Source of the DNA: Phocoena phocoena
Lineage: Eukaryota > Chordata > Mammalia > Artiodactyla > Phocoenidae
DNA: 64,000 nucleotides
Direction: 5' to 3'
NCBI RefSeq assembly: GCF_963924675.1
Contig: NC_089225.1
Span: 83,735,951-83,799,950, forward strand
A model generated the notes under the pieces. It was not told the origin of the DNA and did no database searches. It worked only from the letters and a program-made list of their open reading frames with translations. Position 1 is the stretch's first letter. Each line of letters opens with the position of its first letter. The translations under genes were made by a program, and so were the position numbers. Shown here piece by piece: positions 44,453 through 56,116 of this stretch.

Positions 44453-45619
44453 TTTTTCTTTTTTTTTTTTCTTTAAAAATAATTTATTAGTTTTGGATCA
44501 CAAAATATAGGGAAGACACAAGGGCAATGCCTGTGACCCCTTGGGCTGTACTTCCCTTCCATAAACACCTTTTAGAACCCCAGACTCGTGCTGCCCAAGC
44601 ATCCCTCACATCCTCACAGCTGCAGAGTATAGTACTGACCATGTGGGACGCTTAAACAGACTCCCTGTAAGCGATGCAGGGGTCCCTTCCAATTAGGTCT
44701 TCCAGCTCACTTTTGCCAATATTGCAACACCACTGGTTGTTCCAACTGTCCATGTCCTAAAACTTTCATGAATGAATAGGTCACAGGCAAATTCTGCCTG
44801 CACAGCCCTTATAACTGTCTACTCTTTTAAAATGGCCTTTCTTAAACAGCAGTGACTAAGGCCACTTCACTATACCCAGTCTTCTAAGCCCCAGACTGCC
44901 TGTGGCACCTGGATGGCAGCCCCTGGGTGCCCCCCACATCCTAGGGTGGCAATGGAGGAAGGGCAGGCCAGGCCAAGCATTAAGAATAAACAGTCAGTTT
45001 TATTGCACTCAGACTAGGAATCCATGGGTCTTGAGGACCTCTGTGAACTTGTCAGTTTTCTTCTCTCTGTCCTTTTCGGCTTGCTTCCGTAGCCTCAGAA
45101 GCTGCTTCTTTTTCCGGTAGTGGATCTTGGCCTTCTCCTTTCTCTTCTCCTCCAGGGTGGCTGTTACTGCCTGGTACTTCCAGCCAACCTCACGAGCCTA
45201 GGTAGGCAAACTCCCGCACAGGCTTCAGACACACAACCTTGAGGGCGGCAGGAACCACCATCCGCTGTTTCTTGTCATAGGATGGCGGGATCCCATCAAA
45301 CACCTTGAGGCGGTCCCGAGTGGCCTGGCCTCGCTTGGTCCTGTGGGGCAGCATGCCTCGCACTGTCCGCCAGAAGATGCGGCTAGGGGCTCGGAAGTGG
45401 TAGGGGCCGCATCCGCTTGCAGAGGAAGGCCAGGTACTTCAACTTGTTTCTATAGAAATTTCCATAAATGCTGATGCCTTCACAGCTGCACGACCACCAC
45501 CTTTCAACCCAGAAGCACCTGCTTGGCCATGATGGCCGCCTGGAGGCCCAGGAGATGGCCTCAGCCATCGAGCACCAGGACCTGCCCCTCCGCTATCTTC
45601 GGCAGCTGCCTGGGAAAGC
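44453..45619 (-). pseudogene. RPL13A: RPL13A processed pseudogene, full-length mRNA copy
   Basis: RPL13A encodes ribosomal protein uL13 of the large subunit, 203 residues. The minus strand begins at 45618 with CTTTCCCAGGCAGCTGCCGAAG, which looks like the 5'-TOP leader (split here as CTTTCC and the rest). The start codon is now ATA (45594-45596). Readable blocks include [38 protein letters not shown] and the C-terminus [12 protein letters not shown] before TGA at 45009-45011. Damage: two in-frame stops near the start, a one-base insertion before the GISIYGNF block, a deletion after KRM and another near GLAHEVGWKY. No introns remain. Two polyadenylation signals are kept, at 44999-45004 and 44483-44488, so the copied mRNA was the long-3'UTR form. 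A T-run (A-tail) ends it, and ACTCA(A/G)TGATGTCTTTC flanks it. Confidence 0.93.
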
Positions 45620-45636
45620 ACTCAGTGATGTCTTTC
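45620..45636. repeat. Target duplication of the RPL13A retrocopy, right
   Basis: Right partner of 44436-44452; it fixes the 5' limit of the retrocopy at 45619. Confidence 0.93.
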
Positions 45637-45889
45637 AATGGGCAGGAGTTTTTAATTTTCAGTAAGTCCATTTTATTGACTTTTTTTCCATCACGCTAAG
45701 GACTATGAAGAATGCAACAGTAAGTAAGCAGAATACAGCGTCTGCTTTTCTTAGACGCTCTCAATCTTGTAAAGGAGTAGGAAGTTACAAGTAATACTTT
45801 GGGTCAGTTGAGATGAGTAGAGCCAGAGTTAAATATAGAAATGTCCAATAGCTTCTGGCTTGAAAATGGAAAGGGGTACTGGGTTTGGC

Positions 45890-46355
45890 AGTATAATAGC
45901 CTCCAGAGATGTCCAAGTCTTAGTCGTTGAAACTGTGAGTATATTACCTTACATGGCAAAGAGGATTTAGCACATGTGATTAAATATAATGATCTTGAGA
46001 TGATCCTGGGTTATCTGGTTGTGCCCAATGTAATCACAAGGGTCCTTATAAGAGAAAGAGGGAGTCAGGAGGGTCAGAAAAGGAACCGTGACAATGGAAG
46101 CAGGTGTCAGAGTGGTGGGATTGCTGGAAGGGGCCACGAACCAAGGATTGAGGGCAACTTCTAGAAGCTGAAGAAGGGAAGGAAACATATTTCCCTCTAG
46201 AGTCTCCAGAAGCAAAGTAACTCTGCTGAAATCTTTATTTTTGTCCAGTGAGACCCATTTTGGACTGCTGAACTCCAGAATTATAAGATGCTAAGTTTGT
46301 GTTGCTTAAAACCAGTAATGCCGTAATTTGTCACAGAGGCGATAGGAAAATAATG
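45890..46355 (+). mobile_element. MLT1-type solo LTR
   Basis: LTR landmarks occur in order: GTATATTACCTTACATGGCAAAG, GTCCTTATAAGAGAAAG, GGGGCCACGAACCAAGG, CTGAACTCCAGAATTATAAG, TTGTGTTGCTTAAAACC and GGAAAATAATGCAG. No internal retroviral sequence adjoins it, so it is a solo LTR of the ERVL-MaLR group. Confidence 0.8.
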
Positions 46356-47769
46356 CAGGTATTGAATTGAAGGGCTGCTTTTCCCTCTGGTCACAGCAGG
46401 GAGGTACCTGGCTGAGTAAATTTCTCATATGGAGGCTTCCTCATACACAGGTGATCATTGCTTACCTGTTGCTGTATGAAGGACTAAATTCAACATGCCT
46501 GTCAGTTTCTGTCAGCCTCTGCTGCGGGAATAAATATTTGGACTCAAAATGATAGGTAGTTCTCAGGCAGGTGCTTGTAGCTACACTGGTTTCCCATGAA
46601 TCAGAAGGAGTCCCTCACAGTCTACCCTCACAGCCAAGGGGATCCAAATCACGTAAGGACTGAAGGGAGGCAATGACTTTACAACACCTAGACTTGGAAA
46701 TTTTATAATACTTTTAGCACTCAATGGAAGAGCCTTCTTCCCTTTGTAAAATTTAAGTCTATTCTTCAAGCTTCCTACTTAGGTTCAGCAACACAGGCTT
46801 TGATATCCCTAAACAGAGGACTAGTTATATATGAGTCTCCTGGCCATATTTCTCTTCAGCTTGATTTCCCTTTTCTTGAAGTAATTTTCTAGTACTGATC
46901 CAGTGAAGTTCTTGTTGTGATGCCTGGATACCTTAGTGACCACTTGAGGTTAAGTCAAAGTGCCTCTTTAATAAAGAAAATTCCTTAATAACCAGCACAA
47001 GATGTCCATATAAAGACTGCAAGGAAACTCGAGTCCTTTTCCCAGATAATTGCATTAGAGGGTTAGCAGCCAAGGAGATAGAATGCAGAGCGCAGAGCAG
47101 TCTCCTTCCTGTCCCTGGTGGGAACAAAGCCAAGGACACATGGTTGTCACTTTGGATTGCAAAACTCCTCCCTGTGTGTGGGGATGTACATGGACAAGCA
47201 ATGAGCTGAATGTGCACACGCGTTGTATTGGATGAGAACCCTGCTCCTGGCCAAATAGCAAATAGCAGGGTGCATTGTTGAGGCTAATCCCGACTCACTT
47301 GGCCTCTCTGTGAGCAATGAATAATGCTCCACAGCCTCATACGTCCAGGCATTGTGCTCTAAGTCCAGGCAAGGCTAGGAGGAGACAATGGGCTTAATGA
47401 CTGTACTGCTCCACTTTTTTGGTGGGGGGGACGGGAGGAGGAACATTTCATAAGGTCCTTGTGGAACAAGCCAAGACAAGATTTCAAAACAGAACAGATA
47501 AGACAAGAAGATGTTCATGAGTGGAATTAGGTTTGCAGTGTCCTAAATCTGTTTGGTTATTTACCAGATGAATAATACTTTCAAATCAGACTGGTCCTAC
47601 ATAGAATCAAAACAGCTGTAAAAAAACAAAAAATTTAGATAACCAACTTTTCCTTCCTTGAGGACATGATATCGAGGAATTGGTTTGACTGACAATTTTC
47701 TCTATTTTTGTTTTAGTTTATTGAAAGAATTCACTTATTTCACTCATCTACGAAAGTTTCAGTTTAGAA
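46356..47769. other. Unassigned sequence, no gene found
   Basis: Open frames of 60-94 codons occur on both strands (for example 47217-46933 minus) but none shows family features. No repeat could be named. Confidence 0.45.
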
Positions 47770-47779
47770 ATGGGTTCAG

Positions 47780-48008
47780 GGGCTTCCCTGGTGGCGCAGT
47801 GGTTGGGAGTCCACCTGTCGATGCAGGGGACACGGGTTCGTGCCCCGGTCCGGGAAGATCCCACGTGCCGCGGAGCGGCTGGGCCCATGAGCCATGGCTG
47901 CTGAGCCTGCGCGTCCAGAGCCTGTGCTCCGCAACGGGAGAGGCCACAACAGTGAGAGGCCCACGTATGACAAAAAAAAAAAAAAAAAAAGAAAGAAAGA
48001 AAAAGGAC
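47780..48008 (+). mobile_element. CHR-2-type SINE
   Basis: Short form with a 19-A tail followed by GAAA repeats. The target ATGGGTTCAG is exact at 47770-47779 and 48009-48018. Most CpGs survive. Confidence 0.95.
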
Positions 48009-48197
48009 ATGGGTTCAGTATGCAGTTGTAATGTGTCCCTGCTTTAAATGCACACACACACCTTTCTTTCATCTCTTCTTTCCCTCTCCTGACCTGGGAG
48101 ATTCTCAATATGGCAGAGGCTAAAACAATACTCTTAAAATTGAGTTGAAATTATTGTACTTTTTGTGCTATCATATGGCTCTCAGAATACTGGTATC

Positions 48198-48989
48198 GAA
48201 GTCCACAAATAATAAGCGCTGGAGAGGATGTAGAGAAAAGGGAACCCGCCTACACTGTTGGTGGGAACGTAAATTGGTGCAGCCACTATGGAAAACAGTA
48301 TAGAGGTCCCTCAAAAAACAAAAATAGAGTTGCCATATGATCCAGCTATTCCACTCCTGGGCACACATCTGAAAAAAACTATAATTCAAAAAGATACATG
48401 CATCCCAATGTTCATAGCAGCACCAGTTACAATAGTCAAGACGTGAAAACAACCTTAATGTCCATCAACAGATAAATGGATGAAAAAACTGTGGCATATG
48501 TATAACATATAGACACACTGGAATAGTACTCAGCCATAAAAAAAGAATGAAATAATGCCATTTGCAGCAATATGGATGGACCTAGAGATTATCATACTAA
48601 GTGAAGTAAGTCAGAGAAAGGACAAATACCATATGATATCACTTATATGTGGAATCTAAAATATGACACAAATGAACCTATCTGTGAAACAGAAAGAGAT
48701 TCACAGACATAGAGAACAGACTTGTGGTTGCCAAGGGGGAGAGAGGGAAGAGGAGGGATGGATTGGGAGTTTGGGGTTAACAGATGCAAACTAGTATATA
48801 CAGGATGGAAAAACAACAAGGTCCTACTGTACACCACAGAGAACTACATTCAATATCCTATAATAAACCACAATGGAAAATAGTATGAAAAAGAATGTGT
48901 ATATATATGTACAACTGAATCACTTTGCTGTATAGCAGAAACACAACCTTATAAATCAACTGTACTTCAATAAAATAAATTTTTAAAAA
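48198..48989 (+). mobile_element. L1 3' part with 14-bp duplication
   Basis: The truncated L1 starts in the ORF2 C-terminal region (AAATAATAAGCGCTGGAGAGG, the zinc-knuckle block) and ends in the 3'UTR (CAACTGTACTTCAATAAAATA). The flank AGAATACTGGTATC at 48184-48197 pairs with AGAATACTGATATC at 48990-49003. ORF2 is broken by stops and a deletion around 48312, and the 3'UTR differs from the younger subfamily at 27 kb, so it is an older lineage. Confidence 0.9.
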
Positions 48990-49469
48990 AGAATACTGAT
49001 ATCAGGTACTCCATTTGTAGATTGCCAACGAAGTAGTATGTAGAGGTTGGAAATAGTGTTTGAAGAACTCTGGCTTGGAGATACACTGTTGGGCCAAAAA
49101 TCTCTTAGAAGCCTGTCGGGCTGGAGGATGCAGCTGATTCCTGCAAATTGTGGCATTCATGAGGCAGGTGAGAACACTTTTAAAGTAGAAGGAGTTCAAG
49201 GGAGTTTGGTCCCAAGCGTTAGATAATTAGGCAAAGATAATTTAATGTAGAAAAACTCTATGGACAAAAATAGTGAATCACTGAGTCGTGGAACAGGTGG
49301 TTTTTAGAACAATTTTGGCTTGAGGCTAGAAGGTCCAGGTAGAATGGGCCCTCTTTCCTCAATGGCTACAGAACTACAAAAGACATTACAGTCTTAAACT
49401 TGGAAATAAAACTGAAACATGGAATTATAAAATCTAAGCGAATTGCATGCAAGTGGCCCCAATGCTATT

Positions 49470-49604
49470 ACTTTACGCAGCAAATGTATTATTTAGCACC
49501 TATAATGTGCAAGGCACCTGCTAGCAGTCTGAGTGCAGCAGTGGACAAGACAGGTGTGGTCCTTATCTTCAGTGGAGCTTAATATTTGGGGAGAAGACAA
49601 ATGT
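49470..49604 (+). mobile_element. L2 LINE, left part, split by an LTR
   Basis: AGCACCTATAATGTGCAAGGCACC, GCAGTGGACAAGACAGGTG and CTTCAGTGGAGCTTAATATT follow L2 order. The element resumes after the MLT1 LTR at about 50076. Confidence 0.75.
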
Positions 49605-50075
49605 GATAGGCCAAAGAGTGGCCCCCAAAAATGTCTACATCCTAACAGTTGGACCTTGTAAATATGTTACCTTGCACAAAGGGACTTTGAAGGTATTATT
49701 AAGCTAAGGTTCTTGAGAAGGAAAAATGAGCTTGGATTATCCAGGTAGGCCCAAGGTAATCACCAGCATCCTTATAAGAGAGAGGCAGGAGGACCAGAGT
49801 CAAGAGAGACGTGATAAAAAGCAGAGTCAGGAGAGAGAGAAGGGGCCACAAGCCAAGGAATGTATGTGACCTTTAGCAGCTGGAAAAGGCAAAAAAATGG
49901 ATTTCCCCCTAAAGTTTCCAGAGGGAATGCAGCCCTGCTGACACCTTGATTTCAGCCCAGGGAAACCCTTTTTGGCTTTCTGACCTCCAGAAATGTAAGA
50001 TAATAAACTTGTGTTATTTTAAGCCACTAAGTTTGTGGTAATTTGTTATAGCCACAATAGGAAAATAATACCAAA
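49605..50075 (+). mobile_element. MLT1-type solo LTR inserted in L2
   Basis: The clearest of the four plus-strand LTRs: CCCAAAAATGTCTACATCC, ATGTTACCTTGCACAAAGGGAC, GGATTATCCAGGTAGGCCC, ATCCTTATAAGAGAGAGGCAGG, GGCCACAAGCCAAGGAATG, CCTCCAGAAATGTAAGATAATAAAC and AAGCCACTAAGTTTGTGGT are all present in order. Confidence 0.87.
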
Positions 50076-50560
50076 AAAAAATAAAATAGCAAGTAATCAG
50101 TCTAAACCCTGTTTCACAATCATTGTGATGGCACCATGAGGATTGAAAGCACAGGATGCCACTAGAAAGGGTGACAGAGTCTTGCTCTAAAACAGGACCA
50201 GAGCCCACCTCCCCTCCTGGAGGAGATGAGGAGTAAGTTGAGCAGGAGAAGATGGGGAGTGCTGTGTTGTGGGCAGAACGACCTTGGCCAGACCCCAGTG
50301 CATGAAGGAATTTGACTCACTGGAGATGGGGGAGGGGGGAAGGGTCGGAGTAAATGGGTGCCAAGATCAGAGTCATGTTTTGGAAGATCACTCTGGCTGC
50401 TGTGTGGGGAATGGATGTGAGGAAGGACGAGCAGAAGGGGGGAAGCCAGGTGAAGACTGTTGCATTCCTCAGAGTGAGGGATGATTATGGGAGTTTGGAC
50501 TAGCATGGTGATAGTGAGGGGAGGGAAGCAGATAGATTTTGGAGAGTACAATCCATAGGA
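50076..50560 (+). mobile_element. L2 LINE, right part
   Basis: L2 3'UTR text resumes with TCATGTTTTGGAAGATCACTCTGGCTGCTG and ATGATTATGGGAGTTTGGACTAGC in two runs. Open frames of 129 codons (minus) and 71 codons (plus) overlap here and are products of G/A-rich composition, not genes. Confidence 0.72.
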
Positions 50561-50589
50561 CTTGGTGATCGATTGATTTAATCGGTAAT

Positions 50590-50870
50590 TGTTTTTAATT
50601 GCTAACTACCATTCCATTACGTGATTATATTATTATAGGTTTCTCAATTCTCCTGTGGAGGAACATTTGGGATTTGTCCAGTTTGGGGCTATTCTGAATA
50701 ACATTGCTGTCAGTATTCCTGTACAACCCTTATTATGAACATAAAGTTTCATTTCTCTTAGGTAAATACCTAAGAGTCAAGCTGCTGGGTCATGAGGGAG
50801 GAGTATATTTAACTTTCTAAGAAACTACCACGCTGTTTTCCAAAGTGATTGCACCATTTCAGCCTCCCTT
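50590..50870 (-). mobile_element. Old L1 C-terminal fragment, inverted
   Basis: Plus-strand landmarks CCATTCCATTACGTGATTAT, GGCTATTCTGAATAACATTGCTG, AGCTGCTGGGTCATGAGGG and TTTTCCAAAGTGATTGCACC read as ORF2 C-terminal sequence on the minus strand. It is stop-rich. Confidence 0.72.
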
Positions 50871-50879
50871 TGATGATTT

Positions 50880-51805
50880 ATTGGACTGTGAGGGTGGTGC
50901 AAAAAAAACAGGCGTGTTCTTTCAAACTGAACAATGTGCCCAACTCTTTAAGCAGCTCCCTGTGTTTTGAGTGTTGAGAGAGACAGAGAGGTGAAGTCCA
51001 TTGTCCTATGAGCACCTTCCCCAAAAGACAGAATCCCTTGGTTCCTTGAGTAGAGGTGGGGAAAAATTTTTTTTAAAGTTGCTTAAATTGTCACCAAATC
51101 ATTCTGGGAAGTATTTTGCTTGCAAACTTGTAGAGACCATATTTCACCAAATCAAATAATAAGATTGGATCAGAGGTTCAAATTTCAGAAGCTAATTGCT
51201 CTTGGACTATTTCAGACAGGGAAACAGGCCCCACGCTGTTAGGAGAGGCTCATTCTTCCCTTAGTCAGTGGAATAGAAGTCTGGTCTTGATCTACTCTGC
51301 AGCCTATTCTGTGTGCTACTCTCTCTCTCAAACCTTCCCCACTCCCATTTTTTAGCCTCCAAGTTTGCAAGTTCAGGCAAAGGCCTCACCCTCTTCATCA
51401 CTCATCACTCACTAAACAGAATGCTTTCTGTCTATTGTCCCTTAAGTCCTGCCTCTAAAAAGGAAAATGTTCCAGCTAAGGGGTATCATCCAAACCAGGA
51501 TTTTGAGAGATAAGAGGGTATCAACTAGAAAGGACACTGAGATCAGCCAGGACTGTCTCAGGCAAACCAGGGTGTACAGCTGAATACATAGAACCCTAAA
51601 GCCAAGCAGACTAGGAGTTTCAAGGGAGATCTGAGAAAGAGATTACAAGTGAATGATGATCTTAAACAGCTGTGGCTTATAAGAAAACTGGAGAGGCCAG
51701 GAAAGTATGTTACAAAATGCCTCGGTGCATATAAATGGATTCCTTTTTGATTGACTTTTCTCTTGCCTAGGGAGTAAGAAATCCTTGAATTTAGAAGAAG
51801 GGGTT
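50880..51805. other. Unassigned sequence, no gene found
   Basis: No open frame with family features and no named repeat. Composition is ordinary. Confidence 0.45.
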
Positions 51806-51807
51806 CA

Positions 51808-52238
51808 GTGATGGCTCCCCACCAATGGATATGACCACCCCAAACCTCTGGTGGGACTTTATTCTGAAAAGGGGTCTTTGCGGAAGCCAGTAAGTCAAGG
51901 ATCTCCAGGTGAGATCATTCTGGGTTATCTGAGTGGGCCCGAAATCCTATGACAAGGGTTCTTATAAGAGAAAGGCAGAGGGAGAGGAGGAGAGGGCTAT
52001 GTGAAGACAGGGGCAGAGACTTGAGTTCTGCAGCTACAAGCCGGGGAACACCTGGGACCACCAGAAGCCGGAAGAGGCAAAGAAGCATTCTCCCTTAGAC
52101 CCATGAATGAGAGTTCAGTCCTGCCATCCCCTTGATTTCAGATTTCTGGCCTCCAGAACAGTGAGAGAATGAGTTTCTGTTGATTTTAAGCCTCCCGATT
52201 TGGGGTAATTTGTTACACAACTACAGGAAACTAATATA
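51808..52238 (+). mobile_element. MLT1-type solo LTR
   Basis: LTR order: GTTATCTGAGTGGGCCCG, TTCTTATAAGAGAAAGGC, GGCTATGTGAAGACAGGGGC, CTACAAGCCGGGGAACACC, CTTGATTTCAGATTTCTGGCC, CAGTGAGAGAATGAG and GAAACTAATATAG. The 5' start is less clear than in the copy at 49.6 kb. Confidence 0.83.
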
Positions 52239-54555
52239 GGGTGAAAAGGAGACTCTTGGTAAGCAGATCTGAGGCTGGGGAGGGAGGCAATGAATATATG
52301 AGTATGAATGGGTGTGAAATTCCAGATAAGTCCAGACAGAGTGGAATCTGAGGGCAGGAGAAAAATAATAATAATAATAAAAGCGGAAATTGTGTACATG
52401 GCCAGCTTCTCTTACAGGGTCACAGCCAGGGTGACCCCAGGACAGCTCTCTCACTCTGCTGTTAAATTATCCACCCAGTTTGGAAACAAAATCCAGTTAG
52501 AGATTGGGAGGAACCTACTCCCCCCATCTATCCTGTAGGTTCCATAAATACATGCAACTTCTTCACTTAGTTCAGGCTCATTACCCATAAAGCAAGCCAC
52601 ACAGTTCAGTTCTTTTAATCACTTTTCTCATTACTTTTCGTTCTCTATTTTAGTTGTCTCATATTTCTTCACTTCTGTCAACCAGTCCCTTGGTTATACA
52701 TTTTTCTTGTCATTTGCCTTGGAAAAACAAAACTAAACAGCATAATTAGTATAGTTTGTATGAAAGATGTGACTTTTTAGGGAGGAAGAAGTTGCTCTTA
52801 ACTGCTGATTCACATTGTAAACATCTTTGACTACTGTGAATGTACTGGATTTCTGGTCCCCACAGGGCCCTTCATGGGGTCCACAGACTCTGTCCAAAAA
52901 CGGTGACTCAGGCGTGACTGTAGCAGAGGGACCTGGACATTGGGATGCATGGCTAAGACCAGGGTGGCATGTGGTGGGGAGAGATGTCCGTTCTCAGCCA
53001 GCGCTCCACCAAACTGGGTGTCTACATTTAAAATTTTAAACCCAGGATTCTAAAAAGGAGGGCATTTAATCCTGAAAATAAAATAACAACTCTCTTTGAA
53101 ATATATTCTCTTTAATCCAGCAGCACTTGATGTTTGCAGATGGTTTTCCTCTGCAAAGCCTAAGGAGAAAAACCTTCCTAAACCTGATTCTTGAACGTCA
53201 ACCCCCAGCATCAGAAGATTAAGTTGCTAAATTTGATTCAAATTTAAAATTGAGTTTAGAATTGAGAAAGGCGGTATAAGAGGGTGGCTAAAAGCCTGAG
53301 CTTCAGGTTAAGCTGAATGTGTGTTTTGAAGTGCAAACATGTCCTGCTCCGAGACCTGGTCTACGTGATAATAGGGCTGTTGTGAGCATCAAAGGAGAAA
53401 TGTCTGCAAGGACCAGGCACACAGTAACTGCTCATTAAATGTGTTCATTTCAACAACACTGGGGTGGGCTTACCCCACCATGAAGTGTGGAAGTGAGATC
53501 TACCCCTTTTCTCCTTTTGAAGCCATTCATGAATTCTACCATTTAAGCAGTTAAGAAAAACCTCAAGGAGGGGTCCCAGCAGCCCCTCCTGGCCTTTCTA
53601 CCACAGCCCTCACCATCCACTAGGAGGCACTGTGCTCAGCCTCCTCTGCACCAGCCCTGGGCTGACTCTTGGCTGAGATCCCCAAGTGTGGCATGCAGCT
53701 TCCTGCCTCTCCAGGACCCATGCAGCCAACCCTATTTGAGTCCTTCCTACCCTGGTGCAGGTCCCTGACCCTCCCAGGGCCCTGAAGAGCCCAGCTTCCA
53801 GCTTTAGATTGGGCCCCCTCAACCCTGAGAAACACTTTGAGACAATCCAGTCCTGTGGCATCAGAGGCCTGGACTTCGGAAAACGAAAGCTTCTCAGTTC
53901 TGGGACACATAAGGCACTGGGTACAAATCCATTCTAAGAGGGAGAAAACATCACTTTCATCATATTCAGTTGGTTAAAGCAGTTGTAGGCTCAGCCCAGA
54001 GTCAGATGAGAGGATAATACTCAAAACCTTGGATACTGAAAGGCATGGTTCTTTGGGGTCATCAAAGTGCAGTCTATCGTATCTACTTTGTAGGTTCTAT
54101 AGTACTTCCAAAACAGTACTCAGTCTCAGGTATACTATTCAACTGAACACATATTCATGAATACTATCAGTTTCAAGCCACTCTACTAAGTTTCATTTTG
54201 TTTTGCTTTGTTTACGAAATGGATGCTTGTTTCCACTTTACTTAGGGGTCTCACAGTTGAACAGACAGAACAAATACACATGTACACAAATTCCAGTGGA
54301 AGGCATATTGCAAACCCTTGCTATTTAAATAAGTCAAAAAAGAAGAGGATTTAGTGAAAAGAAAGATTATTTTGAGATATAGGATTATGGGAAAGTTTCA
54401 TGGAAATTGCTGGGAATGTGCTTTAGAAATTGTAAACCACGATTAAAACATTTATTACCATCGTTGTTATAAAATCATAGCCTCTGCAATAACTATATTT
54501 AGGAGCTTCTGCTTCCTCAACATCTAGTGGACCAATCTGTTCACTTTGCAAAAGC
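52239..54555. other. Unassigned sequence with a possible MIR at 53275-53450
   Basis: At 53275-53450 the blocks CCTGAGCTTCAGGTTAAGC, GGGCTGTTGTGAGCATCAAAGG and CAGGCACACAGTAACTGCTC follow MIR order. The rest holds no identifiable gene. A short (ATA)n run lies at 52365-52380. Confidence 0.5.
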
Positions 54556-54765
54556 ATACTGGTGAAGAGTTTGGGCTCTAGAGTCAGCCCACCTGGGTTG
54601 AAATCCTAGCTGTCTGACGTTGGGCAAGTTACTTAACCTCTTTGCGCCTCAATGGCATGACCTTAGGGTGGAGAGAATATTATCTTTCTCATCAGGTTTT
54701 TTGATTGAATGTATTTGAGGTGCCTAGAATGGTGCTTATCACGTAAACAATGCTCGTAAGTGTTG
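54556..54765 (+). mobile_element. MIR SINE
   Basis: Well-preserved MIR: GAGTTTGGGCTCTAGAGTC, ACCTGGGTTGAAATCCTAGC, the core GGGCAAGTTACTTAACCTC and the end GTGCCTAGAATGGTGC. It is the clearest MIR in the window. It ends directly before an MLT1 LTR. Confidence 0.85.
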
Positions 54766-54775
54766 TGTTGTCAAT

Positions 54776-55478
54776 AATTATGATGGCCTGAATGTTGCCC
54801 CTCCCCCAAGATGTGCACCTCCATAGGAATCTGTGAATATGTTATCTCACATGGCAAAAGGGACTTTGCAGAGGTGATTAAGGGCCTTGAGATGGGGGGA
54901 GGGTATCCTGGATTATCCAGGTGGGCTGATGTGATGTGATGATCACAAGGATCCTTATAAGAGGGAGGCAGGGGCTTCCCTGGTGGTGCAGTGGTTGAGA
55001 GTCCGCCTGCCGAAGCAGGAAACACGGGTTCGTGCCCCGGTCCGGGAAGATCCCACATGCTGCGGAACAGCTGGGCCCGTGAGCCATGGCCACAGAGCCT
55101 GCGCGTCGGGAGCCTGTGCTCCGCAACGGGAGAGGCCACAACAGTGAGAGGCCCGCGTACCGCAAAAAAAACAAATAAATAAAAATAAAGTTTGTTTTTT
55201 TTTTTTAAAAAAGAGGGAGGCAGGACGGTCAGATTTCAGAGAAGGTACGTACAGTGATGATGGAGACAGATGTCAGAGAGATGCCAAGAGAGTCATTGAC
55301 CCAGGCGGCCTGTAGAAACTGGAAAAGGCAGGGGACGGATTCTCTCTCAGAGCCTCCGGAAGGAACACATCCCTGCTGACCCATTTTGGACTTCTGACCT
55401 CCAGAACTATAGAACAGTAAATCTGTGTTGTTTTCACGAAGTTTGGGGGAATCTGTTACAGCAGCAATAAGAATTAAT
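54776..55478 (+). mobile_element. MLT1-type solo LTR, split by a SINE
   Basis: LTR text (GATGGCCTGAATGTTGCCCC, GTTATCTCACATGGCAAAAGG, GGATTATCCAGGTGGGC, GATCCTTATAAGAGGGAGGC) is broken by a SINE at 54972-55210 and resumes as GGTCAGATTTCAGAG .. CTGACCTCCAGAACTATAG .. GGGGGAATCTGTTACAGC. The host text is complete across the break. Confidence 0.85.
54972..55210 (+). mobile_element. CHR-2-type SINE inside the MLT1 LTR
   Basis: Short form with a compound A/T tail (ACAAATAAATAAAAATAAAG then a T-run). The target AAGAGGGAGGCAG is exact at 54959-54971 and 55211-55223. Confidence 0.95.
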
Positions 55479-55784
55479 GCGATGATGATCATCATCATCT
55501 GAAAGCCAGTGCCTCCTACACACAATCAAGAGACAGGATCTAACCAATCAGAAAAGTGTGTGCTCTCTAACCCTAGGGAAAGATATCAGGTAGGGGGCTT
55601 GACAAGACTGAAGTGATTCTGTGCATTTGATTCAGTCAAGCTGTCACAGTTGTGTTTTTCCTTTTTCGATTTTGAAGCCACTAGTTCAAACATCAGAACA
55701 ATGCTAACTATTTGCATTTATATTTTATGACTTGTTTTTGAAACTTTTCATCAATATTTTATCGTGAAGTCACGCATTTTACTT

Positions 55785-55788
<4 letters not shown>

Positions 55789-55832
<44 letters not shown>
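55789..55832. repeat. (TA)n microsatellite next to a SINE tail
   Basis: A pure TA run of about 44 bases directly abuts the (TTTA)n tail of the following inverted SINE. It may have grown from the target site or tail. Confidence 0.95.
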
Positions 55833-55837
<5 letters not shown>

Positions 55838-56116
55838 TTATTTATTTATTTATGGCTGTGTTGGGTCTTCGTTTCTGTGCGAGGGCTTTCTCTAGTTGCA
55901 GCAAGCGGAGGCCACTCTTCATCGCGGTGCGCGGGCCTCTCACTATCGCGGCCTCTCTTGTTGCGGAGCACAGGCTCCAGACGCGCAGGCTCAGTAGTTG
56001 TGGCTCACGGGCCTAGTTGCTCCGCAGCATGTGAGATCTTCCCAGACCAGGGCTCAAACCCGTGTCCCCTGCATCGGCAGGTGGATTCTCAACCACTGCG
56101 CCACCAGGGAAGCCCC
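55833..56116 (-). mobile_element. Long-form CHR-1-type SINE, inverted
   Basis: Contains CTCACTATCGCGGCCTC and TTGTTGCGGAGCACAGG and closes with GCGCCACCAGGGAAGCCCC. The flank TAACTATATAT at the left pairs imperfectly with TAATTATATAT at 56117. Confidence 0.93.

Noticed and set aside
45383..45665. Small open frames (60-65 codons) at the RPL13A locus as a possible new gene
   Set aside because: They are fragments of the RPL13A retrocopy in shifted frames, with a lost start codon and stops.
50162..50551. 129-codon minus-strand frame, Ser/Pro/His-rich
   Set aside because: It lies across L2 3'UTR sequence and reflects G/A-rich composition of the opposite strand.
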